A stretch of DNA of 64,000 bases, taken from the NCBI RefSeq assembly GCF_003589595.1, contig NW_020654422.1:4944313-5008312 (forward strand), read 5' to 3'. Each line of letters begins with the position of its first letter. The first letter of the stretch is position 1. Positions 34,245 through 45,834 of this stretch are shown here, one piece after another. Made by a program: the position numbers and the translations under genes. Origin of the DNA: Hyposmocoma kahamanoa. Lineage: Eukaryota; Arthropoda; Insecta; Lepidoptera; Cosmopterigidae. Under the pieces are notes generated by a model, which saw only the letters and a program-made list of their open reading frames with translations, was not told the origin of the DNA and did no database searches.

Positions 34245-34249
34245 TAAGA

Positions 34250-35040
34250 GTAGCAAATTAGGGGACCAATCCGGTTTTTGGATTTCACCCACTTTCCGTT
34301 AACCTATTTCACTAATACTTGGCAAATAATAGTTGTAATGCCACATACTTTTGAGGTCAGTTTTTTTTTATAAAAATAATATGATTATACTTATACATAT
34401 TATTAAATAACTTACGATAAAGGACTTCGTTCCTAGAGGAATTGGTTAACATTTATTTAATCGAGTAATAGGTCCGAAACTAGACAGAACATGATGACTT
34501 AGAAAACATTTCATCAAGCAGTTTGTTTACGAAAACAATTAAAAATTCAAGACTTACTTGACAAATTAGTGATCGACTTTAAAATAAAGCACAAAAATAT
34601 AATAAAGACACAAATATGTAATTATTTTGCTGGAAACCGCTTTTCACGACACATGTAGTATCCCAAAACAAATTTTATATATAACGCCATTCAAAATATA
34701 CAAACCGCGTAGGGTACGGTGACGTACGAAGGGACTAAAATAAATGTAGTTGACATAATTTCTCCCATCACATAGATTAGGATTCATGCATAAAAGTATT
34801 TATATTATGGCGTATACAGGTTGCGTACAAAATAGGTACGAACACTTTTAGAGCCAATTACTCTCATTGTCACTTTGAAGTTAGATAATCGAATCAAATC
34901 AAAAAATCTATTCATGTTTATTATTATTAATTTGTTGTCTTGCTTGTTTTTTGTTATTTTGCCTGTTTTACTTCTGTGTTTTGTTTAAAGTATATTTAAG
35001 GGACTGAAGATTTAGTTATAAGTTACTTTTAAATATGTAT
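34250..35040. other. Intergenic, nothing recognised
   Basis: AT-rich; no feature assigned. Confidence 0.4.
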
Positions 35041-35043
35041 TTA

Positions 35044-35080
35044 GTAGCCGTAGAGCTCCTTGTGAAAGAGTTCGTCCAGG
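35044..35080 (-). repeat. R repeat copy 7 (end fragment)
   Basis: Only the terminal tag of the family in reverse: gtagagctccttgtgaaaga and gttcgtcc. Confidence 0.6.
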
Positions 35081-35198
35081 GATGCGAACGATGATCCTTC
35101 TGATGCGAACTGTTACACAAAATTTATTCTTACCTACATTATTAGCAGCCTGTATGTACCGATCATGGGGAGCTTTCAGCATCCTACTGAGACACGAT

Positions 35199-35395
35199 AA
35201 CTGCCTCCGTGGTCGAACGGTCGGACTGCCACTCAGAGGTCCCAGGTTCGATTCCCGGGCCGGGAGAAATATTTGTATGGCCTACATTTATTTATCTCGT
35301 GAATTTGGGTTTAATATGTGGTTGTCTATGTGTGTATCCATGGTACCTGTGACACACGGTTTCCCTAGTCCGGGGCTATGTTGAGTGTGTGTGTT
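35199..35395 (+). mobile_element. SINE family A copy
   Basis: The head has ctgcctccgtggtcgaacgg with a short deletion before ggactgcc, and box B ggttcgattcc. The body and the end gttgagtgtgtgtgtt are intact. Confidence 0.85.
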
Positions 35396-35399
35396 ATTT

Positions 35400-36160
35400 T
35401 GTTTATTTAATTTTATTGTTAGGATACGGGAAACATTGTTTTACCGTTAATTGCACCTACTTGTCTGTAACGTACATAAAAAAAATATTCCTAGTCCATT
35501 TATCAAACTGTGTACGTCGAAACTTAACTCAAGTACCGTAGCGACCGCCAAGTTCTAGATTCAATTTCCGTACGGGGCATATTCTGGGAACATTAACTGT
35601 CTAACTTTTAGTACTGGGGAAGGTCTAAAACGCTTCCTCTATACAAACTTTGGGAGTAATGGACTGAATTTAAAGTTACCTGACCGTCTGCGGATGTTTT
35701 CTTTATGATTGTATTACTTTAAAACCTGTGGATTATGAATTGTCATGTTTATTTACAATGAAATTCACAGCTCCAAAGGGCCCTATTATTCAATTTCATG
35801 TATTAATCAATACATGAAATTAAATAATAGTAAAGAACTTAAAAAAAAATAGAAAATATTATAGATAGGTAGTAAAATCGTAAATTAGAAACAGATAGTC
35901 GCAGCTACTACTGTCGTCACAATTTATTTATGATTGTTTGCACGTGTTTGGCTCCCTACTTTCCCCTCTCTTACCCCGCGCCCTCGGTTCACTTTGCAGT
36001 AACGTTGGGTCGTAACCAGAGATGGGCAAGCGCCCAGGTTTTAACCCGATGCTTTTCTAACGCCGAGTTTAAATCATGTTAAAACCCATTAATGCCCGAA
36101 ATCGAGGGCGAAAACTATTTACAACTAAATATTTGTTGCGAATTGAATTTTGTGCAAATT
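35400..36160. other. Intergenic, one hairpin
   Basis: Contains the hairpin at 35783. Otherwise nothing recognised. Confidence 0.4.
35783..35830. repeat. 20-22 bp inverted repeat
   Basis: Arms 35783-35802 and 35811-35830 (for example aatttcatgta and tacatgaaatt) pair with one mismatch; the TT and AA next to the loop can extend the stem to 22. Confidence 0.8.
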
Positions 36161-36214
36161 TAATCATACGTTATTACAATAATTTAATTTTTTTATATAA
36201 TAATTTAATTTAAC

Positions 36215-36480
36215 CAGTCGAAGTGAAACAGTCGTAGGTTCGAATCCGGGCTCGCACCTCTGAGTTTCTCGGAATTTATGTGCGAAATTTAATTTGAAAT
36301 TTATCATGAGCTTTTCGGTGAAGGAAAACATCGTGATAAAACCTGCACGTTGAAGAAGGTTCACAGCCCTCGGAAAATGTGTGAAGTCCCCAACCCGCAT
36401 TGGGCCAGTGTGGCGGACTATCGTCTGAAAGAAGACCCGTGCCCAGCAATGGAACGTATAAAAGGGTTGATGATGATTAT
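36215..36480 (+). mobile_element. SINE family D copy (lepidopteran type with GATGATGAT tail)
   Basis: The box B is ggttcgaatccgggc, followed by a body with gtgcgaaatttaatttg, ggtgaaggaaaacatcgtg, aacctgcac, and a 3' part gcccagcaatggaacgta ending gttgatgatgattatt. I know this type of tail from moth and butterfly genomes. Box A is eroded. The reverse copy is at 51600-51870. Confidence 0.8.
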
Positions 36481-36709
36481 TACAAAATATTAAAATCTTA
36501 AATAGTAAATGTAACTATTTTTCCGGATTTTCTTGAATAGTCCCAAAATTTTTTCTCATCACTCTTCAGTACATCAATGAACGTTTGAGATAATCCTAAT
36601 GGAATTCTTTTTAATAACATTGGATGCACCCAGAACTTTCTTTTCTTCGTTTGCTTCCTCTTCTGTCTTTTTAAATAAAACCACGGAAGCGAACACACAC
36701 TACTAGCTT

Positions 36710-36955
36710 CTGAAACGACTTTAACGACGAATTAAACGACTCTGTCGCGCAAACGACAAGGCGACTACCGTGAAACGATAAATTGTCGTCAGGATCTAGT
36801 GGGAACAACTAGACACGATAGTCATGCAACGATAATATAATCGTCCACGACATAGTCACGACAGATAGTCGTGATATGGGAACAAGCTAGACGCGACAGT
36901 CGTCCAACGATAAATAAAACATTACGACATAATAGGAACGCGCCCTAAGGCACAA
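36710..36955 (-). repeat. Interspersed repeat shared with 8980-9130
   Basis: 36840-36925 is the reverse complement of the 8980 unit. The rest is rich in gtcgt/acgac words (aacgacaaggcgac, gttgcatgac-like), so it can fold on itself. It ends ggaacgcgccctaa. Probably a MITE. Confidence 0.55.
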
Positions 36956-37227
36956 TCGGCTTGTATCGCGGAATCAAAAATGGAAGCAAGTGATTGTGTG
37001 TTTTATGCGATAGTGTGTCATGATTTTTTTAATAAGACTTGCATATGAATGTATTTTCTGTAGTTTAAAACTACAAAATTAAATTTAAAGTTTTACTAAT
37101 CTTTACAAAATTCTTTTATAAAATTTATAAAAAAATATATAAACCAAACTAGACAACACTGGTAGTTGAAATTTAATGCAAGTTATCCGGTTAAAAATAT
37201 ATCTGGGGCTAACCCAAAAAAGAGGGT

Positions 37228-37470
37228 GCCTTACCCACCTTACCTATTTCTGCCGCCAAGCAGTAATGTGAGCATTACTGCGTTCCAGGTTTGGTTAAAT
37301 TACAGGCACATGGAACTTGTTAACTTATGTCTCAGGGTGACAGGCACTGTGGCAGTGCCGCTCATATCTTTGCGATTTAAAGTTCGCGAGTGACAATGCA
37401 ACTGTTATGGACATGCGTGTAGCTTACCACCAGGCGCACGACTTGTTCGACCCGTAACTGGATATTATAA
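37228..37470 (-). repeat. R repeat copy 8
   Basis: Reverse copy: ctatttctgccgccaagcag, agcattactgcgttcc, aggcactgtggcagtgccgc, and 5' side ccaggcgcacgacttgttcg. A short deletion removes part of the middle. Confidence 0.8.
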
Positions 37471-37474
37471 AACA

Positions 37475-38055
37475 AGGGAAGTTAAAATTTGAAGCCTTAA
37501 TATCTGTCTTTATGTAATTTCACAAAAAAATATATAATGGCATTCATTCAATAACCTTAATTACCATGAAGACAAGTTAAAAAAAATAGCTGGACGCTGG
37601 CACCTGTATGATTATAAGCTCGTTGAAAAATGCTTGTAAATTACTGCCTATTATAAAATCAGATTGATTTATAGATAAGAATATATATATATATATACGG
37701 AAATATTATTAAAAGATAATTCTTTTGATAATATTTTCAAAAGTTATTTCATTAAATGAATATGTATCAATTAAGTATTACTCTAGAGCGTAAATAAAAA
37801 GCACCATAAGATTTTAGGAGTAAAACAAATAACATTAATGCTTAAATGTGTATGCTATTTTTTTTTCTTACTTACATATAAACACTACAGACTCAAAGTT
37901 GTAATCTTTTTATTTTATTTCTTGACACTCTCCTGTCTGTCTATGTTCCGCGCATTTCATTCGTTACAAATTTATTTACTTATTTCTTCATTTACTCATA
38001 TAAGTCCTACAATTTCAAACACTAAATAGAAACAGGAATAAAACATACAGCCAAT
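37475..38055. other. Intergenic, nothing recognised
   Basis: AT-rich; the ORF at 37838-38029 is a hydrophobic AT-driven frame without a motif. Confidence 0.4.
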
Positions 38056-38179
38056 TACAAGTTTCCACCTAAAGTTCCAGACAAATCAATCGCGAGCACT
38101 ACTTAAGTGTTAACAACAAGCAGTTACACAAAGAAAACAATCCAATTCCTGCCGTCAACAGTCATTACTCACTAAAATT

Positions 38180-38520
38180 AAGTAAAATGGCTGTGAGTGT
38201 GCGCTTTAGTGCCCCTTTCCATCATCGGGGGACCAGACGCAGGTTGGGTTTCCACCCCTGTGTTATGGATATTCCAAGCATTCGCACGACGCGTTTTGCT
38301 TCCGCATTTATGTGGCGAAGGCTATGGAGTGGAATTCCCTGCCTACAGATTTGTTCCCTGAACCTATATATATAACTTGGTATAACTTGGCCGTTTTCAA
38401 GGTGAGAGTGAATAGGCATTATTTAGGCAAGCACGCTCCATCATCGACTTCATTGTCACTTTCCATCATGTGAGATGGAAGTCAAATGCGCTCTTATTTT
38501 TTAATATAAAAAAAAATTAA
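38180..38520 (+). mobile_element. LINE 3' remnant
   Basis: The plus strand reads SVRFSAPFHHRGTRRR, VMDIPSIRTTRFASAFMW, and after a frameshift FKVRVNRHYLGKHAPS. Same C-terminal tail type as 6364-6867 but a different subfamily. It ends in a T/A-rich tail near 38500-38516. Confidence 0.7.
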
Positions 38521-38756
38521 TACAACGACACGATTCAACATTTCAACATCTAGATCATGACCGCTCAGCACACTACCCAACTCCTTGCTAGCTCTACAAA
38601 GAAAAACTGTTTTATCTAACATTGAAAACATTAACGTAATTAAACTAATTAAAACTATTCGTTAATTTACAGTTTCTTATAATTATTGATACACATATCT
38701 AACAGCATCTATCTTGTAACATAAAACGTTGATATAAACGGACGTACGCACATACC

Positions 38757-38800
38757 CATGCACGCAAGTTCACACACGCACAAACACGCTTTCTTACACA

Positions 38801-38854
<54 letters not shown>

Positions 38855-38864
38855 NNNNNNNNNN

Positions 38865-38917
<53 letters not shown>

Positions 38918-39018
38918 ACACACACATACATACATACGCGCACCCACACTAAAGCACGCACGCACGTACGCACGCACGCACGTACGCACTCACGTACGCG
39001 CGCACGCACACACACACA

Positions 39019-39052
<34 letters not shown>
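38757..39052. repeat. CA-rich microsatellite block
   Basis: Long CA runs at 38800-38854, 38865-38910 and 39005-39052, with a CACG/TACG-type region (38930-39005) between. Broken by a 10 N gap. The four predicted ORFs through it are low-complexity artefacts. Confidence 0.95.
38855..38864. other. Assembly gap, 10 N
   Basis: Gap within the microsatellite. The true repeat length is unknown. Confidence 1.
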
Positions 39053-39055
<3 letters not shown>

Positions 39056-39269
39056 TATCATATTGTTTTTCTCATAAAATCACGGTTCTGGCAGAATACC
39101 AGCGTCATGGGAAAACGCGGTATTTATGCTGAGCCAGCGCCTTTTCACTGCCATGACTTCCAAAACCTTGTTATTTTAAGTGGTGCAATATAATAATAAT
39201 TATGGTGTGGATCCTATGTAAATAAGTTGTTAAATGAATAGAGTTTCTATCTATCTGTCTAACATAAAA

Positions 39270-39350
39270 AAAATCCTTCGATCTGACTAGACTCGAACCA
39301 GCGTCTGTTGCCACACCGGGGCCACCGCTCTTACCAACTGAATTACAGAC
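39270..39350 (-). mobile_element. SINE family B-related fragment
   Basis: Starts aaaaaaatccttcgatc as other B copies do, then box B region gactcgaaccagcg and a diverged head ending taccaactgaattac. It may be a separate subfamily with a different tRNA head. Confidence 0.5.
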
Positions 39351-40769
39351 CGAGTCATCAGATCTACAGTCACTTTTATTGGAGTATGCTGTATAGCATG
39401 GAATGCATTTTTCCTAATATACTTCTACATTAATGCATCTTTATCTTAAGTTACTTTATCCATACTTAACGCTTTAGTCAATTGGGGAGATCATAATCAT
39501 CCTCGATCAATGTCTCTCGTCTCACATAGCCAAATACAGTCCATGATCGCCGATGCCCGACCCGGCTATGGTATTTAAATACATCATTAAATCCCAAACC
39601 ATTAAAAGAATTTCCCCGCTCCCAACTTAGTTAACATATCAAAGGTCTAACGCTCTATGTCGCTGTACCTTTTCTCAAACATATTGCGCAGTGTAATAAT
39701 AATAATCAGTGATACATCTCTTGAACTAAGACCAGACATCTGGTGCTATAGGTAAGTATATTAAAGGATTATTAAATTCATGAGTCTGTGCGCGTAAACA
39801 CACTTGCTTTTGTTTTCTGGTAAGAAAACAGCCAGTACACTATTCGGTTGACTTTTCCCCATATTTGTAGAACTATCTAGTTGCTGCAATTTCAATTTTT
39901 CCTCTTCCTTCCTTTCCCTCTTTTTTCCTCAATGTTAATTTGTAAAGTATAAGTAAAATACATACAAATAGGTACAATATACAATTATAACTTTCATCCC
40001 GAATTTCTGAGAAGAATTTTAGATGCTTCTTCCCTTGTTGTTACTCCATCGTGAATCTAGTGCACAATATATGGACGGACCAAAATAAAACCTTCCAAAG
40101 CCTAGCAAAATATTTAATCAACAATTCTGATACGACACGGCAGCTCACATGGCTATGACGCAACTGATGAACTGGCCAGAACGGGTTCGGAGATGAACAC
40201 TCCGGGGCCAGAACTCATAGGTGGACCTCCCCTACCAATAGAACAATAATACACAAAGGTACAAAAACTTCTCATAGCAATCTTAGACAGCCCTGTACGG
40301 TTTGTAAGTAGGCTGGAAAAGCACTTCAAACAATCAATGTCTGCCTATAACGAAAATTCTTAAGTTCAAAAGGCAAGAGCTTCAAACTCCAAACACCGTT
40401 TTAACGGATCTTGGTTCGTGTAATAAACAAATTTTCAATTTAGATATCCCGGTCACCTTCAATGCAGAACGTTCATGGAGGAGGAAGAAACTGTGGCGTG
40501 ACCAACTACAGGGTAAAATACTTCGGAATACCGAGGTCGTTCCATGATACTTTCAAGAAATTCATATCCGTCCAGGGAGATGGACGCCGATGTATCTTAA
40601 AAAAAGTTAGGTTAAAAGTACCAAGAATAAATGAATATGTATGAAAAAACTCATTTGGAGTGGAGGAGTGAAGGTTTGCCAGGAGCGTAGTAGGTGGGAA
40701 ACCATAGTCTCTGCCTTCCCTGACGGGATACAAGCATGATGTATAAATTAATGTGCCAATTTGCCAGAC
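39351..40769. other. Intergenic, one unexplained coding-like stretch
   Basis: No host gene recognised. 40455-40625 reads better in the frame giving RRKKLWRDQLQGK, LRNTEVV and FQEIHIRPGRWTPMYL (one stop inside) than in the annotated open frame. It looks like a decayed coding remnant, possibly of a retroelement; not identified. Confidence 0.35.
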
Positions 40770-40810
40770 CACATAAACCACACCAGATACCTGGTCTCAA
40801 ACAGGGGAAT
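40770..40810 (-). mobile_element. SINE family C fragment
   Basis: Carries agatacctggtctcaaac, matching the 3' edge of the copy at 30050. Too short for more. Confidence 0.4.
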
Positions 40811-41139
40811 TAGAATAGAATAGATTATTGCAACAATGGTATAAATTCTAGGGTAAGGGGACTAAAGCACATAAGTCAAAAAAGTGCTTCATTTCTTAAT
40901 ACATAATTACATATTTGTTGTGTTGTTTATAGTGTTGGAAGATGTGAAGAGAATGATAAATTTGAAAAAGACGCCTCTAGACATAAGTTACAAATTTATG
41001 AAGTAACAAATGAATTTGACTTATGTGCTTTAGATGGTAGATGAATTAATTTAAATGAAAGATGGTGGTTTTTGACTTACGTTACGTTTAGTCCGCCGAT
41101 CCTAGTAAATACAGTTGTTAGTAAACAATAGTAGCACAT

Positions 41140-41290
41140 GTACCCCGACAGGGTATAGCAAATTGTTCTTAATTCAGTTTGTATTACAATAACTTGTAAT
41201 TCCCTGTACTAAGAGTAACAGAGTAACGGAATTCACCCTGGGGCACTTCCCAGAACACCTGTATGCCATGTTTGTATGGTTTACTAATGA
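41140..41290 (-). mobile_element. SINE family C-like fragment
   Basis: aattccctgtactaagagta and gaattcaccctggggc resemble the body of the copy at 30090-30130. The tRNA head is missing. Confidence 0.35.
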
Positions 41291-44010
41291 CTGTCGGCTT
41301 ACCCAGCTGCAATATGAAATACACTGTGTAATAAGTACATAACATTAAATTAAATGCATGCACAGTATTTTTATAATAGTTTCACCAATCCCTACTTCCT
41401 TTTTCGCTTTTAGCTTCTGCTGGCTTTGCGTACATTTCTTGCAATTAAAACATACGGTCGGAAACTTGCACGTAATGGGACTTTTTCAAGTTCCTACATA
41501 TATTTTATATAAATATATTACATTTTGTTTACGTAAATTTCATATAATAAATATGAAATTTATATTATAAGATAATTTTATGTATGCACAAAAATACTAA
41601 TATAACATAGGTTAATTTTAGGGCTGTATACATATGCCTCTACAAATTATGTATAATAGTGCATACCTTTTTTATTTTTGCGTTGAATTTCTTTTTACTA
41701 AAGACATTTTAGTAACATAACAAAATTCAAATAATCAATAGATCTAAGCATTACTTTGCAGAAATCCAGGTTAATTAAAATGGAAGTAAATTATTGTGTT
41801 ACTCCGCGAACCGTGGAGGTTAAATCTTGCAAAATGGCTGCGTTTGTGTTGAATTTATTTTCATGCAGTTACAGTTATGAAGAAAGAAATTCTTCAGTCG
41901 AGTGTCAAACATTGAACAACTCCTGAAAATACCTCGTAGAGAGGCGAAACACGTGTCGGATATATTCCTGGTAGTGGTGTTTGTAATTGTAGCCGCGTTT
42001 TACCAATTTTGTACTGGAGGAGAGTAAGAAAATTAATTGCATGAAATATTCAACACAAGCACAGCTATTTTGAACAGTTTAATTTACTATCAATTTTTAT
42101 TAATAAAACATATTAATGATATTTGAATCAATTAATGAATGAATTGCACATTAAAAATTACAAAGACAGCACAGAAACAGAATTGCAAATATCACAGTAT
42201 ATATTAGTACAACATATTTCGTTTTATTCATTTCTTATAAAGAAACTTAGAACTTATTCTTCTTTCTGCTTTACAAGATCATAACACACACTCAAACAAA
42301 CAGAGTAAACTATATATTATAATAAACAGTTGTTTACTATTTCCAATCAAAATAAATCAAATCCAAATTCAATTCAGTAAAACTATGACCAGAAACTTAC
42401 TTCAAATGCTAGACAAAGTTGATGCTCGTAACTTAAACGATAATTCAATATAGGAAGTGATGACGTCATATCGAGAGGATCCAATAAAATAATGAGCCGA
42501 CAACTTGTAAGTTAGGCAAACACATAAATTGTTACTAGAGGACCATTCTTTAGTCCGTACAAACTGATAACTTTCACTACAGCCTGACCAGTGAAAGGTT
42601 ACCTCAGACCTTGGAACAATTGTTGACTCGTATTAATACTATATATGACCACTCATCATTTCCCTTCATAAAGACATACAAAATAAATGTAATTCATATT
42701 TTTTTTACTATTAGACTTATAAAATTCCCTATTGAAAATGAAACTACACATCTTTTACAACGTTTCAATTTATAATATCGAAAAATGACAGTTTTAATAA
42801 ATATACTTTAATGTTTGTGTAAGTAGAAAAAAAAATACATGCACTATGCATCTATGATGCAAAAAGATATTTTGAAAACTATGCAATTGATTTTAACTTG
42901 CTTGTATCAATGTCATTTACAAGTTCATAATTTATGAAAATCCAATGAAACGGAAAGCACTTCAGTTCAAAAAAATGTTTTTCGTTTAAAAAAATCATTT
43001 GTCAGAGTTTATCTTATAGTGGTATTTATAAAAACAAGTTTGCTCGTCCTTATTTTAAGAGTATAAGGTTCATGTTTCTATGTTTGTTAGAGAAATGTTT
43101 AGAGTTCAGCAAATGGAGACCAAGATTTCCTTTGCGGAGAAGAATGTATTTGATACAAAGAGCTAAGGCTGAAAATTGAACGGATTACGTGTACATAAGT
43201 TGCAGTACGTGTAACCATCTCGTAAGGAAAGACAAGATAATTTATTATGGGTCAGTAACCACTTTTTTCGCACCCTTTGACTGTGTGTTTTAGAAAGTAT
43301 TCTTTCAGTTTGTTTTTTGCGGCTACCGAATGATGTATGAGATAAAGAATTTACTTTATAAATTGAGGTAAACACTTTGTGTTATATTTTTGTTTTTATC
43401 GTGAAAAAAGTAAAGTTTTATGCCAACAATAAATCATCTGTACGGCATCGGTTATGTTTTATGAGGTTTAAGTTCTTTGATTAATTTCGTTTCTTAATCA
43501 TTCGTGTATCCGATTGTCAGTCGTTTGTATAAGGCGCTGCGCCATCGTGTGTCTTTGTTACACACACAAACAGCTAAAAACGTTCCATAAAATATAACTT
43601 TGTAACAACGTACACGTAATAACGTATACGTAACAATTTACGTATTTCGTAAATTATTTTATAAGCCTGGCTTTTAAAGCTTTTATTTAAGTAAATACCG
43701 TAAACTAAAACAAAAATAATATCAAATTAATACTTATTTATGAGAAATGAGCAGATGAACATTTTTTTCGAAAATTCCTTATTTTATACGACAAAGTGCA
43801 AAAGTTACTTCATTACGCTGCATTTGCTAGAGATGAGGTACTTATATCGATAAAAAGTGTTCGATGATTTAATAAAGAAATGTATACTGCCTGTATTCAT
43901 TCTCAAAGTATGAATTTTAATCATGGGCAATAAATTGATATGTCAGTGTAGTTACTATTTGAAACCTATAAATTGTTGATATGATAAACGTTACCAGAAA
44001 TTTACAGATT
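41291..44010. other. Intergenic, AT-rich; one hammerhead-like motif
   Basis: Longest stretch of the window with few repeats. A hammerhead-like core is at 41923-41950 and an isolated tgacgtca word near 42462. No coding exon could be supported. Confidence 0.4.
41898..41962 (+). other. Degenerate hammerhead-like core
   Basis: Order: GTGTC near 41903-41907, cctgaaaat (41922-41930), a hairpin cctc-gtaga-gagg (41932-41944), cgaaac (41945-41950), ACAC after GAA. GTGT and ACAC could form stem III and the hairpin stem II. The core CUGAUGA reads CUGAAAA, so a working ribozyme is unlikely. Similar motifs accompany Penelope-type elements in animals; no coding part is nearby. Confidence 0.4.
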
Positions 44011-44015
44011 TTTCA

Positions 44016-44150
44016 GGCCATACAGGCCTACATTTATTTCTTTCTCTCGTGAGTTTGGGTGTAATTTGTGGTTGTCTATGTGTGTGTCCATGGCACCCGC
44101 GACACAGGGTTTCCCTAGTGCGGGGCTATATTGAGTGTGTGCGTTATCAT
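44016..44150 (+). mobile_element. SINE family A copy (5' truncated)
   Basis: Starts in the body (ggcctacatttatttc), lacks the tRNA head, and keeps gtccatggcacccgcgac and the end attgagtgtgtgcgtt. Confidence 0.8.
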
Positions 44151-44499
44151 AGATAAGTCAATATCGACATGCAAATATATATATATGGCTTGAACGTTGA
44201 AACTGTTTTTTATGTTTGCAAATTTGTGTAGTTTACTCTAATCAAAGTGTGATTAATACTAGGCTATTATTACTAGGCAAGTAATGAGCCATTTTAATCA
44301 AAATTAAATATAAAGTTATTTACCAATAAATGTAACGATGGAATTGCATTATCATGTAATCTAGTTACATTTAAAATTCTATTAAAATTTGACTCTTCAA
44401 AATGGAGCGAACAGACGAAGATGGTATTTAATTCAATGTTTATGTTCGATAATAATGAAATAATATAAACCTTGTAGTAAATTGTTTTAATAACAGAAT

Positions 44500-44504
44500 A
44501 TCGA
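44500..44504. other. Target-site duplication, left
   Basis: ATCGA immediately before TGTTAA; repeated at 47177-47181. Confidence 0.8.
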
Positions 44505-44696
44505 TGTTAACGCAAAAGAGCTCCGGCGCCACTGGACCGGCCGCGCGCCTCTCACTCGATTCATTCCACCATCGTAGCTAACCGTGCTCACACGTATTAC
44601 CTTTTACTGTAGTCAAATTGGAATACACGCTCCAAAAGGTTTTTCATGTCATTTTATTTTATTAAGTAGCTGAATAACAGTAGTAAAGTATTATCA
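44505..44696 (+). repeat. 5' LTR
   Basis: 192 bp, starting tgttaacgcaaaagagctcc and ending ttatca. It matches 46938 onward over about 180 bp. Its GC-rich start (cgcgcgcctctcactc) is followed by an AT-rich end. Confidence 0.8.
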
Positions 44697-44734
44697 TAAA
44701 GTGGTCCTTCGAGAAAACACGAAATCAACCTCGT

Positions 44735-44977
44735 GTGTGCCGTACAACAATATTTATAGTGTCAGACCGACACGTTTGCACGTCCATTTTCGAGAACAAA
44801 GAAAGCAGCGGCGAAGTGACAGACTTACCAACGCTACAGGAGAGTGAAACATTCCAACAATACATGAAGAATTCACAAGCATTTGCTCAACTATATCAAC
44901 AGAGTACCGGAATAAAAGAAATTGCAGATCCAGAACTAAATCCACGTATACCTACTACATACAAATCACCAGGATGA
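44735..44977 (+). CDS. Unidentified short ORF between 5' LTR and gag region
   Basis: 80 codons, opening on GTG; the first ATG is at residue 44 (MKNSQAFAQLYQQSTG). Composition is protein-like (glutamate, glutamine, serine and proline spread evenly), with TLQESETFQQY, ELNPRIPTTYKSPG and a TGA. I do not recognise it. It could be a displaced gag leader, a captured host exon or chance. No clean donor or acceptor at its edges. Confidence 0.35.
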   Translation: MCRTTIFIVSDRHVCTSIFENKESSGEVTDLPTLQESETFQQYMKNSQAFAQLYQQSTGIKEIADPELNPRIPTTYKSPG

Positions 44978-45465
44978 AGGCAGATCTGTGAGTTCGTTCT
45001 GTGTCATTTCCATTCCATTTCCATTGCCCCGATTCTTTAAAATTTTGTAAATTATTTGCACATTCTCAAATTTCTGGCTCAAACATTTGCTATAATCATT
45101 TAATTTGCTACGTCATTAGAGTAATATTTCACTCAAAACCTCTTACCGTTGACGTACCTATTTAAGTTACGTTACAGCTTGATTACATGTTAACTTTCTC
45201 TATTCAAAACCCATCTTCAGGGTCCCTACTCATCCAAATCATAGATGTAATGTACTAATAACCCTCTATATTACTAAATCAATCAAATTGTTCATCGCTT
45301 CACGAACAATAGAATTGTTCTTTCCAACTACGTATTATACAGTTTTAATTTCCATTGGTACATGCCGTTATATATCTATTTTTAACGTCTAGTTGTTGAT
45401 AATAGCCATATTTGTCTAATAATCGTAAGGAAGTTCCTAATTGTGATTTTTTCGCACTGCATTCC

Positions 45466-45665
45466 AGTGAGTTCGTCGAGCGGGAACCGGTTATTTGTAC
45501 CAGTGATAGCCGCCCCGATAGCGATCGGTGGACGGGCCGCATCGTGCTCGCGCGCGCGCTACGATCATTGCACGGTCGAGACGACGCGTGTCTGGTATCG
45601 CTTACTGCGTGCTTTAGTTCGCCTCGCCTCGCCCCGCTTTCGCATCGCGCCCTACCTATCCTTCT
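45466..45665. other. GC-rich block inside the LTR element
   Basis: CpG-rich block (gtgctcgcgcgcgcgctac) in the untranslated stretch before gag. The opposing ORFs across it (45345-45732) are probably a by-product of composition. Confidence 0.4.
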
Positions 45666-45834
45666 GCTTTGCACATTGCAATTAAGTACAAGTTTGTCAC
45701 TTATCAGGCTTACGAACTTACAATATAAGTAGATTAACTATTTAATATACTTATTTGTTGGCTTACCATATCATATGGCATATTTCCATATCAAGTATAT
45801 AAAAATAATTTAATTTTGGTGTTTAATTTTTAAA

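Noticed and set aside
38699..39051. Long ORFs with CVCV or THTH repeats
   Set aside because: Translations of the CA microsatellite across a gap; no coding meaning.
42455..42475. tgacgtca, a CRE-like regulatory site
   Set aside because: A single 8-mer with no gene or promoter nearby; expected by chance in 64 kb at this level.
45345..45732. Overlapping 80-109 codon ORFs on both strands
   Set aside because: They follow the GC-rich block in the LTR element, where stop codons are rare by composition.
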